The notes beneath the pieces were generated by a model, which worked only from the letters and a program-made list of their open reading frames with translations, had not been told where the DNA came from and searched no databases. Made by a program: the position numbers and the translations under genes. A stretch of DNA of 6,838 bases, from the NCBI GenBank assembly GCA_009922295.1, contig RFWA01000131.1, positions 1 through 6,838 on the forward strand. The letters are read 5' to 3'. The stretch's first letter is position 1. Each line of letters starts with the position of its first letter. Positions 6,789 through 6,838 of the stretch are shown here, piece after piece. Source of the stretch: Betaproteobacteria bacterium. Its GTDB lineage: Bacteria > Pseudomonadota > Gammaproteobacteria > Burkholderiales > Burkholderiaceae_C.

Positions 6789-6838
6789 ATGCAACACAAA
6801 CTCACACCCGGCACCACGCTGCTCTTGATGGTGCCGCC
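6789..6838 (+). CDS. Start of a gene, probably EamA/DMT-family transporter; truncated by window edge
   Basis: ATG 6789 opens a frame of 16 complete codons to the edge, beginning MQHKLTPGTTLLLMVP. The short polar start followed by a hydrophobic run ending in Met-Val-Pro resembles the N-terminus of betaproteobacterial EamA (drug/metabolite transporter) permeases, which typically continue PLLWAGN. This is recognition from memory on a very short stretch. The gene is divergent from the Bug protein gene with 84 bases between starts. Only a weak AGG precedes the ATG. It could be another membrane protein, or not a gene. Confidence 0.45.
   Translation, partial: MQHKLTPGTTLLLMVP

Noticed and set aside
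6277..6828. 183-codon plus-strand open frame across the Bug gene start
   Set aside because: It is antisense to the signal peptide and conserved core of the Bug protein, and also overlaps the start of the right-edge gene.
1..6838. CRISPR arrays, insertion sequences, tRNA or rRNA genes
   Set aside because: No regularly spaced repeats, transposase-like frames, terminal inverted repeats or RNA gene landmarks were seen; the window is densely coding.

Overview
The window reads as chromosomal DNA of a GC-rich betaproteobacterium, most likely a Comamonadaceae/Burkholderiales member. The reasons are a GC-rich coding background, a stand-alone Bug/TctC-type periplasmic binding protein of the kind greatly expanded in that group, a LysR regulator divergent from a catabolic operon, and the start of what looks like an EamA/DMT transporter. 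The assignment rests on family knowledge; no marker gene is present.

Layout. Positions 1-4669 are a two-gene operon read leftwards: hyuA (4669 to 2597), then, overlapping by four bases (ATGA), a very large second gene that starts at 2600 and is still open at the left edge. This second gene is the main observation. Read by hand, it has no stop codon from 2600 to 1. It encodes a complete HyuB (hydantoinase/oxoprolinase B subunit, about residues 1-569) running directly, in the same frame, into an N-acyl-D-amino-acid deacylase-type amidohydrolase (about residues 570 to beyond 866). The amidohydrolase metal-ligand residues H598, H600, C627, H752 and H782 are all present, with family-like spacing.

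Positions 4670-4742 are a short AT-rich divergent control region with a near-consensus promoter for hyuA, a 15-bp LysR-type palindrome over its -10 element, and an 8-bp repeat 31 bp apart. A LysR regulator gene (4743-5663) reads rightwards. It meets a convergent Bug/TctC substrate-binding protein gene (6704 to 5721) across a 57-bp gap with no clear terminator. At the right edge a rightward gene begins at 6789, with 16 full codons visible.

How the parts may work together (inference). HyuA with the HyuB domain would be an ATP-dependent enzyme opening a five-membered lactam or imide ring (5-oxoproline or hydantoin type). The fused deacylase-like domain could then hydrolyse the N-acyl or N-carbamoyl amino acid released, so two successive steps would sit on one polypeptide. 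The LysR protein probably senses a pathway compound and controls the operon. The Bug protein may bind a related carboxylate in the periplasm, but it is transcribed separately and its link to the pathway is unproven.
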